A stretch of 64,000 nucleotides of DNA from Pseudomonas atagonensis (lineage in GTDB: Bacteria > Pseudomonadota > Gammaproteobacteria > Pseudomonadales > Pseudomonadaceae), in the NCBI RefSeq assembly GCF_011369485.1, contig NZ_VXCA01000009.1, forward strand, positions 202,853 through 266,852, given 5' to 3'. Shown here in pieces: positions 1-7,424 of the stretch (positions within the stretch are counted from its first letter, which is position 1; every line of letters starts with the position of its first letter). The position numbers and the translations under genes were made by a program. The notes under the pieces were generated by a model. It searched no databases. It was not told where the DNA came from and was given only the letters and a program-made list of their open reading frames with translations.

Positions 1-1
1 C

Positions 2-69
2 GGGACGCTCCGCGTCCCAACAGCGGACGCAGAGCGTCCATTGAGGCATTCCCACGCAGAGCGTGGGAA
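2..69. repeat. Three tandem small palindromes downstream of msrA
   Basis: Three short hairpins follow each other: GGGACGC-tcc-GCGTCCC (2-18), GGACGC-aga-GCGTCC (25-39) and TTCCCACGC-aga-GCGTGGGAA (49-69). All share the core ACGC-N3-GCGT. They lie just past the msrA stop on its 3' side. The third resembles a short palindromic repeat I recall as common in fluorescent Pseudomonas genomes. The array may continue left of the window. A role as a transcript end or mRNA stabiliser is inference, and there is no T-run. Confidence 0.6.
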
Positions 70-84
70 CGATCGGCGGCGGGA

Positions 85-750
85 TTAGTTACCTGCCAGA
101 CTCGGTGGCATGCACACGCCAGTGCCGCCAATTCCGCAGTAGCCTTCCGGATTTTTCGCCAGATACTGCTGGTGATACGCCTCGGCGAAGTAAACGGTCG
201 GTGCCTGTTCGATCTCGGTGCTGATCTCGCCCAGACCTGCCTTCGACAATTCTGCCTGATAAACAGCCTTGCTCTTCAGCGCCGCATCCAGTTGCTCCGG
301 ATGGGTCGCGTAGATCACCGAGCGGTACTGCGTGCCGATGTCATTGCCCTGGCGCATGCCCTGCGTCGGGTTGTGCAGTTCCCAGAACATCGCCAGCAGC
401 TCTTCGTAGCTGACGTTTTCCTTGTCATACACCACCAATACCACTTCGGCGTGGCCGGTCAGTCCCGAGCAGACTTCTTCGTAGGTCGGGTTTGGCGTGA
501 AGCCGCCTGCGTAGCCGACGACGGTGCTGACCACGCCTTCGCGCTGCCAGAAACGGCGCTCCGCACCCCAGAAGCAGCCCAGACCGAAGATCGCGAAATC
601 GACGTCCTGAAAGAACGGGCCGAGCAGCGGGGTTTCTTCGAATACGAAGTGTTTTTCAGGCAGGGTCATCGCGGTTTCGCGGCCGGGCAGAGCTTGTTCT
701 TTGGTCGGTAGCACGTTTTTGTTCACCAGAATTTCCGAGCGCAGAACCAT
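85..750 (-). CDS. msrA: Peptide-methionine (S)-S-oxide reductase MsrA
   Basis: Reduces methionine-S-sulfoxide in free and protein-bound methionine, using thioredoxin; a cytoplasmic repair enzyme. The active-site motif GCFWG is at residues 58-62 with the catalytic Cys59, and the C-terminal part carries the further cysteines (motif [11 protein letters not shown]) used to recycle the enzyme. The length, 221 aa, fits the longer bacterial MsrA form with an N-terminal extension of about 50 residues. The ATG is preceded by GAGGA at a good distance. It is a single gene, probably monocistronic, ending in a cluster of palindromes. Its position next to the dipA-like gene and aceEF matches my recollection of P. 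aeruginosa (PA5018). Confidence 0.96.
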   Translation of the reverse strand: MVLRSEILVNKNVLPTKEQALPGRETAMTLPEKHFVFEETPLLGPFFQDVDFAIFGLGCFWGAERRFWQREGVVSTVVGYAGGFTPNPTYEEVCSGLTGHAEVVLVVYDKENVSYEELLAMFWELHNPTQGMRQGNDIGTQYRSVIYATHPEQLDAALKSKAVYQAELSKAGLGEISTEIEQAPTVYFAEAYHQQYLAKNPEGYCGIGGTGVCMPPSLAGN

Positions 751-863
751 GATCGTTCCTCTCAGTCAGGATGGGATGTAAATAGACAGACCACCAGTGT
801 GCCCAATGATGCCCAGTTAATCACTACCCAAAATGTGCGGTGATTTGCACCTGTGGCCAGGGG

Positions 864-3560
864 TCAGAGGCAGAGCGGGCCGCGCGGGTAGCGTTTGAGC
901 GTGTGGATCAGCTCATTGCCAGGGATTGGCCGGTCGAACAGGTAGCCCTGGCCGACGTCGCAGCGGTGCCGGCGCAGGAATGCCAGTTGCTCGGCGGTTT
1001 CGATGCCTTCGGCCACGACTTTGAGTTTCAGGTTGTGGGCCATGGCGATCACCGCCGAGGTGATTTCCATGTCGTCCTGATTGTCGGGAATCTCGTGGAT
1101 GAAGCTGCGATCGATCTTGATGATGTCGATCGGGAATTTCTTCAGGTAGCTAAGCGACGAATAGCCGGTGCCGAAATCGTCCATGGCCAGGGTCAGGCCC
1201 AGGCGCTTGAGCTGATCGAGCTGCAGGTGCGTGTCTTCGGTGGCTTCGAGCAACAGGCCTTCGGTCAGTTCCAGTTCGAGCAGATTGGGCGGCAGCGCTT
1301 CTTCCTTGAGGATATTGGCGATGGACGCGACCAGATCCGGGTCGGAGAACTGTTTGGGTGACAGGTTGATCGCCACTTGCAGATTACCCATGCCGGCCGC
1401 GGTCAGCGCTTTGCTCATGCGGCAGGCCTGACGGGCGATCCATTTGCCGATCGGAATGATCAGACCGGTTTCTTCAGCGACGCTGATGAACTGGTCGGGG
1501 CGGATCATCCCGCGCTCCGGGTGATTCCAGCGCAGCAACGCTTCCATGCCCAGCAGGCGACCGCTGCGCAGGCACAGCTTGGGCTGGTAGAACACGTCCA
1601 GTTCGTTCTGGGTCAGGGCGCGGCGCAGGTTGTTCTCGACGAACAGTTTGTAGCTGGCCTCGGCGTTGAGTGCTTCGGTGAATACCTGAACCTGATGTTT
1701 GCCGTTGGCCTTGGCCTTGTGCAGGGCCAGACCGGCGTTGCGCATCAGGGTTTGCGGGTCGCGACCGTGCAACGGTGCGCACGCGAGGCCGACAGAGCCG
1801 GTGACGCTGATTAGCTGGTTGTCGACGAACATCGGTTTGTCGAGCGTCGCCAACAATTGGTTGGCGATCTGCTGGCCGGTGGCAAGGTCGGTGTCGTCGA
1901 GCAGCACGGCGAATTCGTTACTGGCGAAACGCGCGAGGCTGCCGCTGGGGCTCAGGCTGTTGCGCAGACGGCGGGCGAGGCTGATCAGCAGTTTGTCGCC
2001 GGTCTGGTGGCCGAGGCTGTCGTTGATTCGCTTGAAGTTGTCGATGTCCACCAGCAACAGGCTGATCGGGGTATCGCTATCCCGGGCAAAGCGCTCGTCC
2101 AGGTTGCGGATAAACGCCGGCCGGTTACCGAGGTTGGTCAGGTTGTCGGTGTACGCCAGACGCTCGATGCGCTGCTGCGCCAGTTTGGTCTGGGTGATGT
2201 CTTCGTAGATGCCGATGTAGTGGGTCAGCTCGCGGTTGTCGCCATACACCTTGGAGATCGACAGCTGGCCCCAGTACGGTTCGAGATTTTTGCGGCGGCT
2301 CTTGAATTCGCCCTGCCAACTGTTGCTCTTGGCCAGCGCCGAGGGCGCGTCGAACAGCAGTTCGCTGAGGTTTTCCAAGGCTGGCAGTTCCGACAGGCGC
2401 TGGCCGTGGACTTCCTCGGTGGTGTACTGGGTGATCGCGGTGAAACTCGGGTTGACGTACTCAACCACGCCGTCGCAGTTGACCAGCAAAAAGGCGTTGG
2501 CACTTTGCTCGACCGCACGCTGGAACAGGTGCAGGGCACTGGTGGCGGTGCGGCGGTTGTGGTTGTTGATGACTTGCGCGAACTGGTCGGCCAGCTCGCC
2601 GGCAAAGGCGATTTCATCGGACTGCCAAGCGCGGGTGACGCCGGTCTGCTCGAGGCACAACACGCCGACCACCTGGCCGTCGACGCGGATGCTGGCGTCG
2701 AGCATCGCGTTGACGTCACGCGGACGCAGGGCTTCGGCCATTTCACGGGTACGCGGGTCACGCATCGCATTGTGCGCATCAATGGCGCGGCTGCCGTGCA
2801 GCGCTTCCATGTAGTCGGGGAAGCCACTGACGTCGATCACGTCCGGCAGGATGTATTCCTGCGTGGCGCGGTGATACGCGGAGATCGGCACCAGTTGCTG
2901 GCCTACGAGGTTCCACAGGCTGGCACAGTCGATTTCATAGATATCGCAGGCACAACGGGTGATCAGTTCGGCCGCTTCTTGCAGCGAGTTGTGCGAGCTG
3001 TAGCGCTGGCGGGCGAGCAGCAGAATCAGATCTTGCTGGGCGCGCACGCGTTCGAGGTGTTGCAGTTGTTCCTGCTGGGCGCGCTGGTTGAGTTCGAGGG
3101 CGATCTGCAGGCGCGAATTCTGGGTTTCGAGGTCGACGGAGGGCAGGGCAGGCACTTCGTCGAAGATGTCATCGACCGCTAGCAGATAGCCGCGCAGCAG
3201 ATGTCGATTGTGTTGTTTGTAGGCTTCACCGAGCTCGAGGATGCTCAGCACGCCAGCCGCGGTGTGCAGGGTGTAGCGCACCAGATAATGCGGGCTGTTA
3301 CCGAGTTGTTGCTGGATCGCGTCGTGCAGTTGATAGCGTGCTTCCGGCTCCATCAGGCTGGCGTAGGGCGAACCGACCAGCGCACAGAGTTCGACGGCAG
3401 GCTGGCCGAACTGGCGTTCGCAATTGGGATCGAGAAACAGCATCGCCCAGCTGGCTTCGTTCAAGCGCTCGAAACGCAGCATGCCGAGCCGCGAGGGCAC
3501 AGGCAACTGCGTCACTACCTCGGCCGCCATACGGCTGGCGGCATCGGGTTGGCTCTTCAT
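864..3560 (-). CDS. dipA: PAS-GAF-PAS-GGDEF-EAL c-di-GMP phosphodiesterase, DipA type
   Basis: Predicted c-di-GMP phosphodiesterase linked to biofilm dispersion, like P. aeruginosa DipA (PA5017, about 899 aa; this protein is 898 aa). Domains in order: N-terminal PAS-like region, GAF (about 200-340), PAS (about 345-460), GGDEF (about 480-610) and EAL (about 630-880). The GGDEF signature is degenerate (ASNEF at 546-550), so no cyclase activity is expected. The EAL domain looks complete: EALLR at 673-677, then LELELTEG, MDDFGTGYSSL, KIDRSFI and VVAEGIET. There are no membrane segments, so it should be cytoplasmic. I chose the ATG at 3560; an in-frame upstream start at 3674 would add a basic tail not expected in the family. 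Confidence 0.9.
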   Translation of the reverse strand: MKSQPDAASRMAAEVVTQLPVPSRLGMLRFERLNEASWAMLFLDPNCERQFGQPAVELCALVGSPYASLMEPEARYQLHDAIQQQLGNSPHYLVRYTLHTAAGVLSILELGEAYKQHNRHLLRGYLLAVDDIFDEVPALPSVDLETQNSRLQIALELNQRAQQEQLQHLERVRAQQDLILLLARQRYSSHNSLQEAAELITRCACDIYEIDCASLWNLVGQQLVPISAYHRATQEYILPDVIDVSGFPDYMEALHGSRAIDAHNAMRDPRTREMAEALRPRDVNAMLDASIRVDGQVVGVLCLEQTGVTRAWQSDEIAFAGELADQFAQVINNHNRRTATSALHLFQRAVEQSANAFLLVNCDGVVEYVNPSFTAITQYTTEEVHGQRLSELPALENLSELLFDAPSALAKSNSWQGEFKSRRKNLEPYWGQLSISKVYGDNRELTHYIGIYEDITQTKLAQQRIERLAYTDNLTNLGNRPAFIRNLDERFARDSDTPISLLLVDIDNFKRINDSLGHQTGDKLLISLARRLRNSLSPSGSLARFASNEFAVLLDDTDLATGQQIANQLLATLDKPMFVDNQLISVTGSVGLACAPLHGRDPQTLMRNAGLALHKAKANGKHQVQVFTEALNAEASYKLFVENNLRRALTQNELDVFYQPKLCLRSGRLLGMEALLRWNHPERGMIRPDQFISVAEETGLIIPIGKWIARQACRMSKALTAAGMGNLQVAINLSPKQFSDPDLVASIANILKEEALPPNLLELELTEGLLLEATEDTHLQLDQLKRLGLTLAMDDFGTGYSSLSYLKKFPIDIIKIDRSFIHEIPDNQDDMEITSAVIAMAHNLKLKVVAEGIETAEQLAFLRRHRCDVGQGYLFDRPIPGNELIHTLKRYPRGPLCL

Positions 3561-3801
3561 GAAGGGAACTCGCTTGGAAATATGCTGAACGCGCCGGGCT
3601 CTCGCCCTCTTAACTGTTGCCTGCGGCAAGGTTGCATCATTGCAGCACCGACTGACAAGAGAGATGAAGGCCAAGTGCTATAAGAATATGTCGGCGGCGT
3701 CAGGCATTTCTCCAGCGTGTGGCAAAAACTAATCTGAGACCTGCGCAAGAATGCCGTGCCAGAGCGGTTGGCGCGTTTGCACGGCGCTCTTTTGCAGAAA
3801 A

Positions 3802-5199
3802 TCAGTGCAGCGCAATTTCAACCGACTGCAGGTGTTTACCGTCGCGGTCGTGATAATTGACCCGAATCTGCCCGGCCTCGATCACCATGTGCGCGAAGTT
3901 GTCCTGGCTGATAACCTCGCTGGTCAGTTCATGCACATAGTCCCCGGCCGGTGAGCACACAAGTGGCTGGTCGAGGATGAACGTGGACGCCCGGGCATAC
4001 GGCAACAGCTTGCTGTTGCACAGGGGCGACGACACCACGGTGTGGACTTCGAAGTGCGGGTCTTCGCTGTGAAACAGGCGCGCGGTCAGCGAGCCGTGGA
4101 CGTCGCCGCTGATGAACACGACATTCTTGATACCCTGGACCCGAATGGCTTCGAGCAGGCGCAGACGTTGTTGCGGAAAGGCCTGCCAGGCGTCATCGCC
4201 GAGGATTTTTCGATCCGGGTAGAACATCACGCTGGTGACCACGAATTTGACTCGCGCCGTGGTGTTGCTCAACCAGTTGAGCAGCGCTTGCTCCTGGGCC
4301 TGATCAAGGATGCGTCGGTCATCAATCGACAAGTTGCGGCGTGTACGGCTATCGGTGACAAACCATTCAATATCGCCGTCGCTGAACTGATACCAGTAAT
4401 GCTCGATGGATGAACGATCAACTTTTCCGTCATTACCGATATCAAGGGCCGGGCTGTGGCTGGCCTGATAAATCTCATAAGCCGTTGTCGCATTGCGATA
4501 TAACGCCTGATCTTCATGTGTGGCATTGGCGGGCCAGTTATCTTCGATCTCATGATCGTCGAGAATCATGTAAGTAGGCACGCTGGACATTAAGCGTTGA
4601 ATGCCGGGTTGGGAAAAAGCGACGCGGTATTTTTTTAATATGTCTTCAAGTTCCCTGTCCGGTGAAATCCGGTTGAGGTCGTCAGCGTATATTTGATCGC
4701 CGGTCATCAGCGTGGCACTGATGGGCGGTTGCGCACCTTCGATCAGTTGATTGATGGACGTGAAGATCCGGTCACCCAGCAGTGGAAGAATAGGCATGCC
4801 TGCGGTCATGCGCAGATAACGGCACGAACCGACGATGTAGGCGCGCGGCTGCAGGGGAGAGCTGCTGCGTGTGCGCAAGCGGTGAATCTCCCTCGGCCAT
4901 TGCAGTGGCAGCTCAGCCACGCTTTCTACTGTATGGACAGGATTCATCGGACTGAACCAGCCGGTTTGATATTCGTATTCGGTGTCTTCGCTCAAGTTGT
5001 CGAGAGTGAGGACTTCCGACATGTCGTATAACTTGCAAAGTTTTGCGAAGGTGCCTCTTGACCATTGTTTTGTGTCGGATTTTCGGTAGCGGACTCCGGC
5101 AAATACCGTGTTGTTGTTCTGATGGTTGCCACGAATGAATATTCGCGCCTGGTTAGTTGTGGTGTGGCCAATGATAGGGCCAACAGTCGGTTTTAACAT
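3802..5199 (-). CDS. PhoD-like metallophosphatase/phosphodiesterase
   Basis: Belongs to the PhoD-like alkaline phosphatase family. Metal-binding signatures are MTGDQIYADD, ILDDHEIEDNW and SGDVHGSLTARLF, in the order expected for a calcineurin-like core. The protein is 465 aa. The N-terminus (MLKPTVGPIIGHTTTNQARIFIRG) looks like the beta-rich domain that precedes the catalytic core in this family. No signal peptide or Tat motif is visible, so unlike classical secreted PhoD it is probably cytoplasmic. Substrate unknown. The codon and base composition look somewhat more AT-rich than the neighbours. It stands alone between dipA and the aceEF terminator and probably has its own promoter in the AT-rich stretch above 5200. 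Confidence 0.82.
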   Translation of the reverse strand: MLKPTVGPIIGHTTTNQARIFIRGNHQNNNTVFAGVRYRKSDTKQWSRGTFAKLCKLYDMSEVLTLDNLSEDTEYEYQTGWFSPMNPVHTVESVAELPLQWPREIHRLRTRSSSPLQPRAYIVGSCRYLRMTAGMPILPLLGDRIFTSINQLIEGAQPPISATLMTGDQIYADDLNRISPDRELEDILKKYRVAFSQPGIQRLMSSVPTYMILDDHEIEDNWPANATHEDQALYRNATTAYEIYQASHSPALDIGNDGKVDRSSIEHYWYQFSDGDIEWFVTDSRTRRNLSIDDRRILDQAQEQALLNWLSNTTARVKFVVTSVMFYPDRKILGDDAWQAFPQQRLRLLEAIRVQGIKNVVFISGDVHGSLTARLFHSEDPHFEVHTVVSSPLCNSKLLPYARASTFILDQPLVCSPAGDYVHELTSEVISQDNFAHMVIEAGQIRVNYHDRDGKHLQSVEIALH

Positions 5200-5362
5200 G
5201 TTCGAATCCGTTCGAAGTGTTGGTGGATAAAAAAGTGTGGTGTTTTAACTTGTCAGGCAAAGGTTAGTTGCCCGCTGATAAAAAATATCGCGAGGAAGGG
5301 GACAGGCTCTGTAGTTCAAGTAAGCGGGGCGTGTAGGAATAAAAACTGGTGGGAGTCTGACA

Positions 5363-5395
5363 GGCAAAAAAAAGCCCCGTCAATTGACGGGGTTG
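5363..5395 (-). terminator. Rho-independent terminator after aceEF
   Basis: A perfect 18-base palindrome, CCCCGTCAATTGACGGGG (5375-5392), is followed on the minus strand by an eight-base T-run (5366-5373). It sits about 70 bases past the aceF stop in the direction of aceEF transcription. Confidence 0.88.
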
Positions 5396-5429
5396 AGGTA
5401 CGAGCGTGTGGCGCTCGAAAGGGTGTCGC

Positions 5430-5459
5430 AACAGGCCCTCCGTTGCCGGAGGGCCTGTT
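5430..5459 (-). other. Strong stem-loop right after the aceF stop codon
   Basis: Thirteen-base-pair inverted repeat AACAGGCCCTCCG / CGGAGGGCCTGTT around a TTGC tetraloop, ending only a few bases from the aceF stop. There is no T-run on the minus-strand side, so it is more likely an mRNA 3'-end stabiliser that works with the terminator downstream than a terminator itself. Confidence 0.7.
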
Positions 5460-5463
5460 CGAG

Positions 5464-7413
5464 TTACAGCAGGATGGTGCGGATGTCCGCCAGCAGGCTA
5501 CCCAGACGCTGGGTGAAGCGTGCGGCAGCGGCTCCGTTGATCACACGGTGATCGTAGGACAACGACAGCGGCAGCATCAGTTTCGGCTGGAAGGCTTTGC
5601 CGTCCCAGACTGGCTGGATGGTTGCCTTGGAAACACCGAGGATCGCCACTTCCGGCGCGTTGACGATCGGCGTGAAGCCGGTGCCGCCAATGTGACCGAG
5701 GCTGGAAATGGTGAAGCAGGCGCCTTGCATGTCGTCAGCGGTGAGCTTCTTGTCGCGGGCCTTGGCTGCCAGCGCAGCGGCTTCGGCTGCCAGTTGCAAC
5801 AGACTCTTCTGGTCGACGTTCTTGATGACCGGTACCAGCAGGCCATCCGGAGTGTCGACGGCGAAGCCGATGTTGACGTACTTCTTGCGGATGATCGCTT
5901 TGCCGCTTGGCGCCAGCGAACTGTTGAAGTCCGGCAGCTCCTTGAGCATGTGCGCGCACGACTTGAGCAGCAGCGGCAGGATGGTCAGCTTGACGCCGGC
6001 CTTCTCTGCTACGGCTTTCTGCGCCACGCGGAACGCTTCCAGCTCGGTGATATCAGCCGAATCGAACTGAGTCACGTGTGGAATGTTCAGCCAGCTGCGG
6101 TGCAGGCTCGACGCGCCGATCTGCATCAGGCGAGTCATCGGCACTTCTTCGATTTCGCCGAAACGGCTGAAATCGACGACCGGGATCGGCGGGATGCCCG
6201 CGCCACCGGTTGCGCCCGCTGCAGCCGCCGGTGCTTCCTTGGCCTTCTGCATCATCGCTTTGACATAAGTCTGCACGTCTTCTTTCAAGATACGACCGTG
6301 CGGGCCGCTGGCGCCGACAGCGTTCAGCTCGACGCCGAACTCGCGAGCCAGTTGACGCACGGCGGGACCGGCGTGAACTTTCGCACCTGGCTTGGCTGGA
6401 GCAGCAACCGGAGCGGCAGCAGCAGGTGCAGCGGCGGCCGGAGCAGCAGCGGCTGGCGCCGGAGCGCTCGGAGCAGCAGCGGCAGCTGGAGCCGGAGCGG
6501 CGCCTTTGACTTTCAGCTTGAGGATAAGGTCGCCAGTGCCGACCTCGTCGTCCAGCTTGATGGAAATGCTTTCCACCACGCCAGCGGCAGGCGATGGAAT
6601 TTCCATGCTCGCCTTGTCGGACTCCAGGGTGATCAGCGACTGGTCGGCTTCAACGCTGTCGCCAGCCTTGACCAATACTTCGATGATCTTGGCCTTGCCG
6701 GCCGAACCGATGTCCGGAACGTGGATGTCCTGAACGCTGTCGGCAACCGGTGCTGCTGGAGCGGCTGCCGGAGCAGGTGCAGCAGCAGCAGCCGGTGCAG
6801 CAGCCTGGGCCGGAGCGGCGGCAGCAGGGGCCGCAGCACCCGCCACTTCCAGATCCAGAATCAGGTCGCCAGTGCCGACTTCGTCGTTGAGCTTGACGCT
6901 GATGGCCTTGACCACGCCAGCGGCAGGCGACGGGATTTCCATGCTCGCCTTGTCGGATTCCAGAGTGATCAATGATTGATCAGCCTCGACTTTATCGCCG
7001 ACCTTGACCTGGATCTCGATGATCTGGGCCTTGCCCGACGAACCGATGTCCGGCACATGCACTTGCTGAACCGAAGCGGCAGCAGGGGCAGCGGCTGGCG
7101 CGGCGGCAGGAGCGGCAGCCGGTTTCTCTTCGGCTTTCTTGGCCGGAGCAGCAGCCGGTGCAGGGGCCGCTTCAGCGGCGCCCTCGACTTCCAGCTCAAG
7201 CAGTTCGTCGCCTTCTTTCAGACGGTCGCCCAGCTTCACTTTCAGGCTCTTGATGACGCCGGCTTTCGGGGCCGGCACTTCCATGCTGGCCTTGTCCGAT
7301 TCCAGGGTCAGGATGCTCTGGTCGGCTTCGATACGGTCGCCGACCTTCACAAACAGTTCAATTACTTCACCTTCACCGCTGCCGATGTCAGGTACGCGAA
7401 TGAGTTCGCTCAC
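5464..7413 (-). CDS. aceF: Pyruvate dehydrogenase E2, dihydrolipoamide acetyltransferase
   Basis: Core subunit of the pyruvate dehydrogenase complex; passes the acetyl group from lipoamide to CoA. Three N-terminal lipoyl domains are visible, each with ESDKASME and a target lysine (the first at Lys41), separated by long Ala/Pro-rich flexible linkers. A peripheral subunit-binding domain follows (motif AVRQLAREFGVELNAV...GPHGRI), then the catalytic domain ending in SYDHRVINGAAAARF. The usual DHRxxDG motif reads DHRVING here; I recall Asn at this place in other pseudomonad/Azotobacter E2p proteins. 649 aa is normal for a three-lipoyl E2p. It starts 11 bases after aceE and is clearly co-transcribed with it. 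Confidence 0.97.
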   Translation of the reverse strand: MSELIRVPDIGSGEGEVIELFVKVGDRIEADQSILTLESDKASMEVPAPKAGVIKSLKVKLGDRLKEGDELLELEVEGAAEAAPAPAAAPAKKAEEKPAAAPAAAPAAAPAAASVQQVHVPDIGSSGKAQIIEIQVKVGDKVEADQSLITLESDKASMEIPSPAAGVVKAISVKLNDEVGTGDLILDLEVAGAAAPAAAAPAQAAAPAAAAAPAPAAAPAAPVADSVQDIHVPDIGSAGKAKIIEVLVKAGDSVEADQSLITLESDKASMEIPSPAAGVVESISIKLDDEVGTGDLILKLKVKGAAPAPAAAAAPSAPAPAAAAPAAAAPAAAAPVAAPAKPGAKVHAGPAVRQLAREFGVELNAVGASGPHGRILKEDVQTYVKAMMQKAKEAPAAAAGATGGAGIPPIPVVDFSRFGEIEEVPMTRLMQIGASSLHRSWLNIPHVTQFDSADITELEAFRVAQKAVAEKAGVKLTILPLLLKSCAHMLKELPDFNSSLAPSGKAIIRKKYVNIGFAVDTPDGLLVPVIKNVDQKSLLQLAAEAAALAAKARDKKLTADDMQGACFTISSLGHIGGTGFTPIVNAPEVAILGVSKATIQPVWDGKAFQPKLMLPLSLSYDHRVINGAAAARFTQRLGSLLADIRTILL

Positions 7414-7424
7414 AGAGTTTCTCC

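Noticed and set aside
1857..3182. Long open frame opposite dipA (441 codons)
   Set aside because: Lies wholly antisense to the clear PAS/GAF/GGDEF/EAL gene. High GC gives long antisense frames, and the protein is rich in Gln, Asp and Val with no domain.
6392..6733. Ala/Gly-rich frame opposite the aceF linkers
   Set aside because: Reflects the repetitive Ala/Pro codons of the aceF linkers, not a separate gene.
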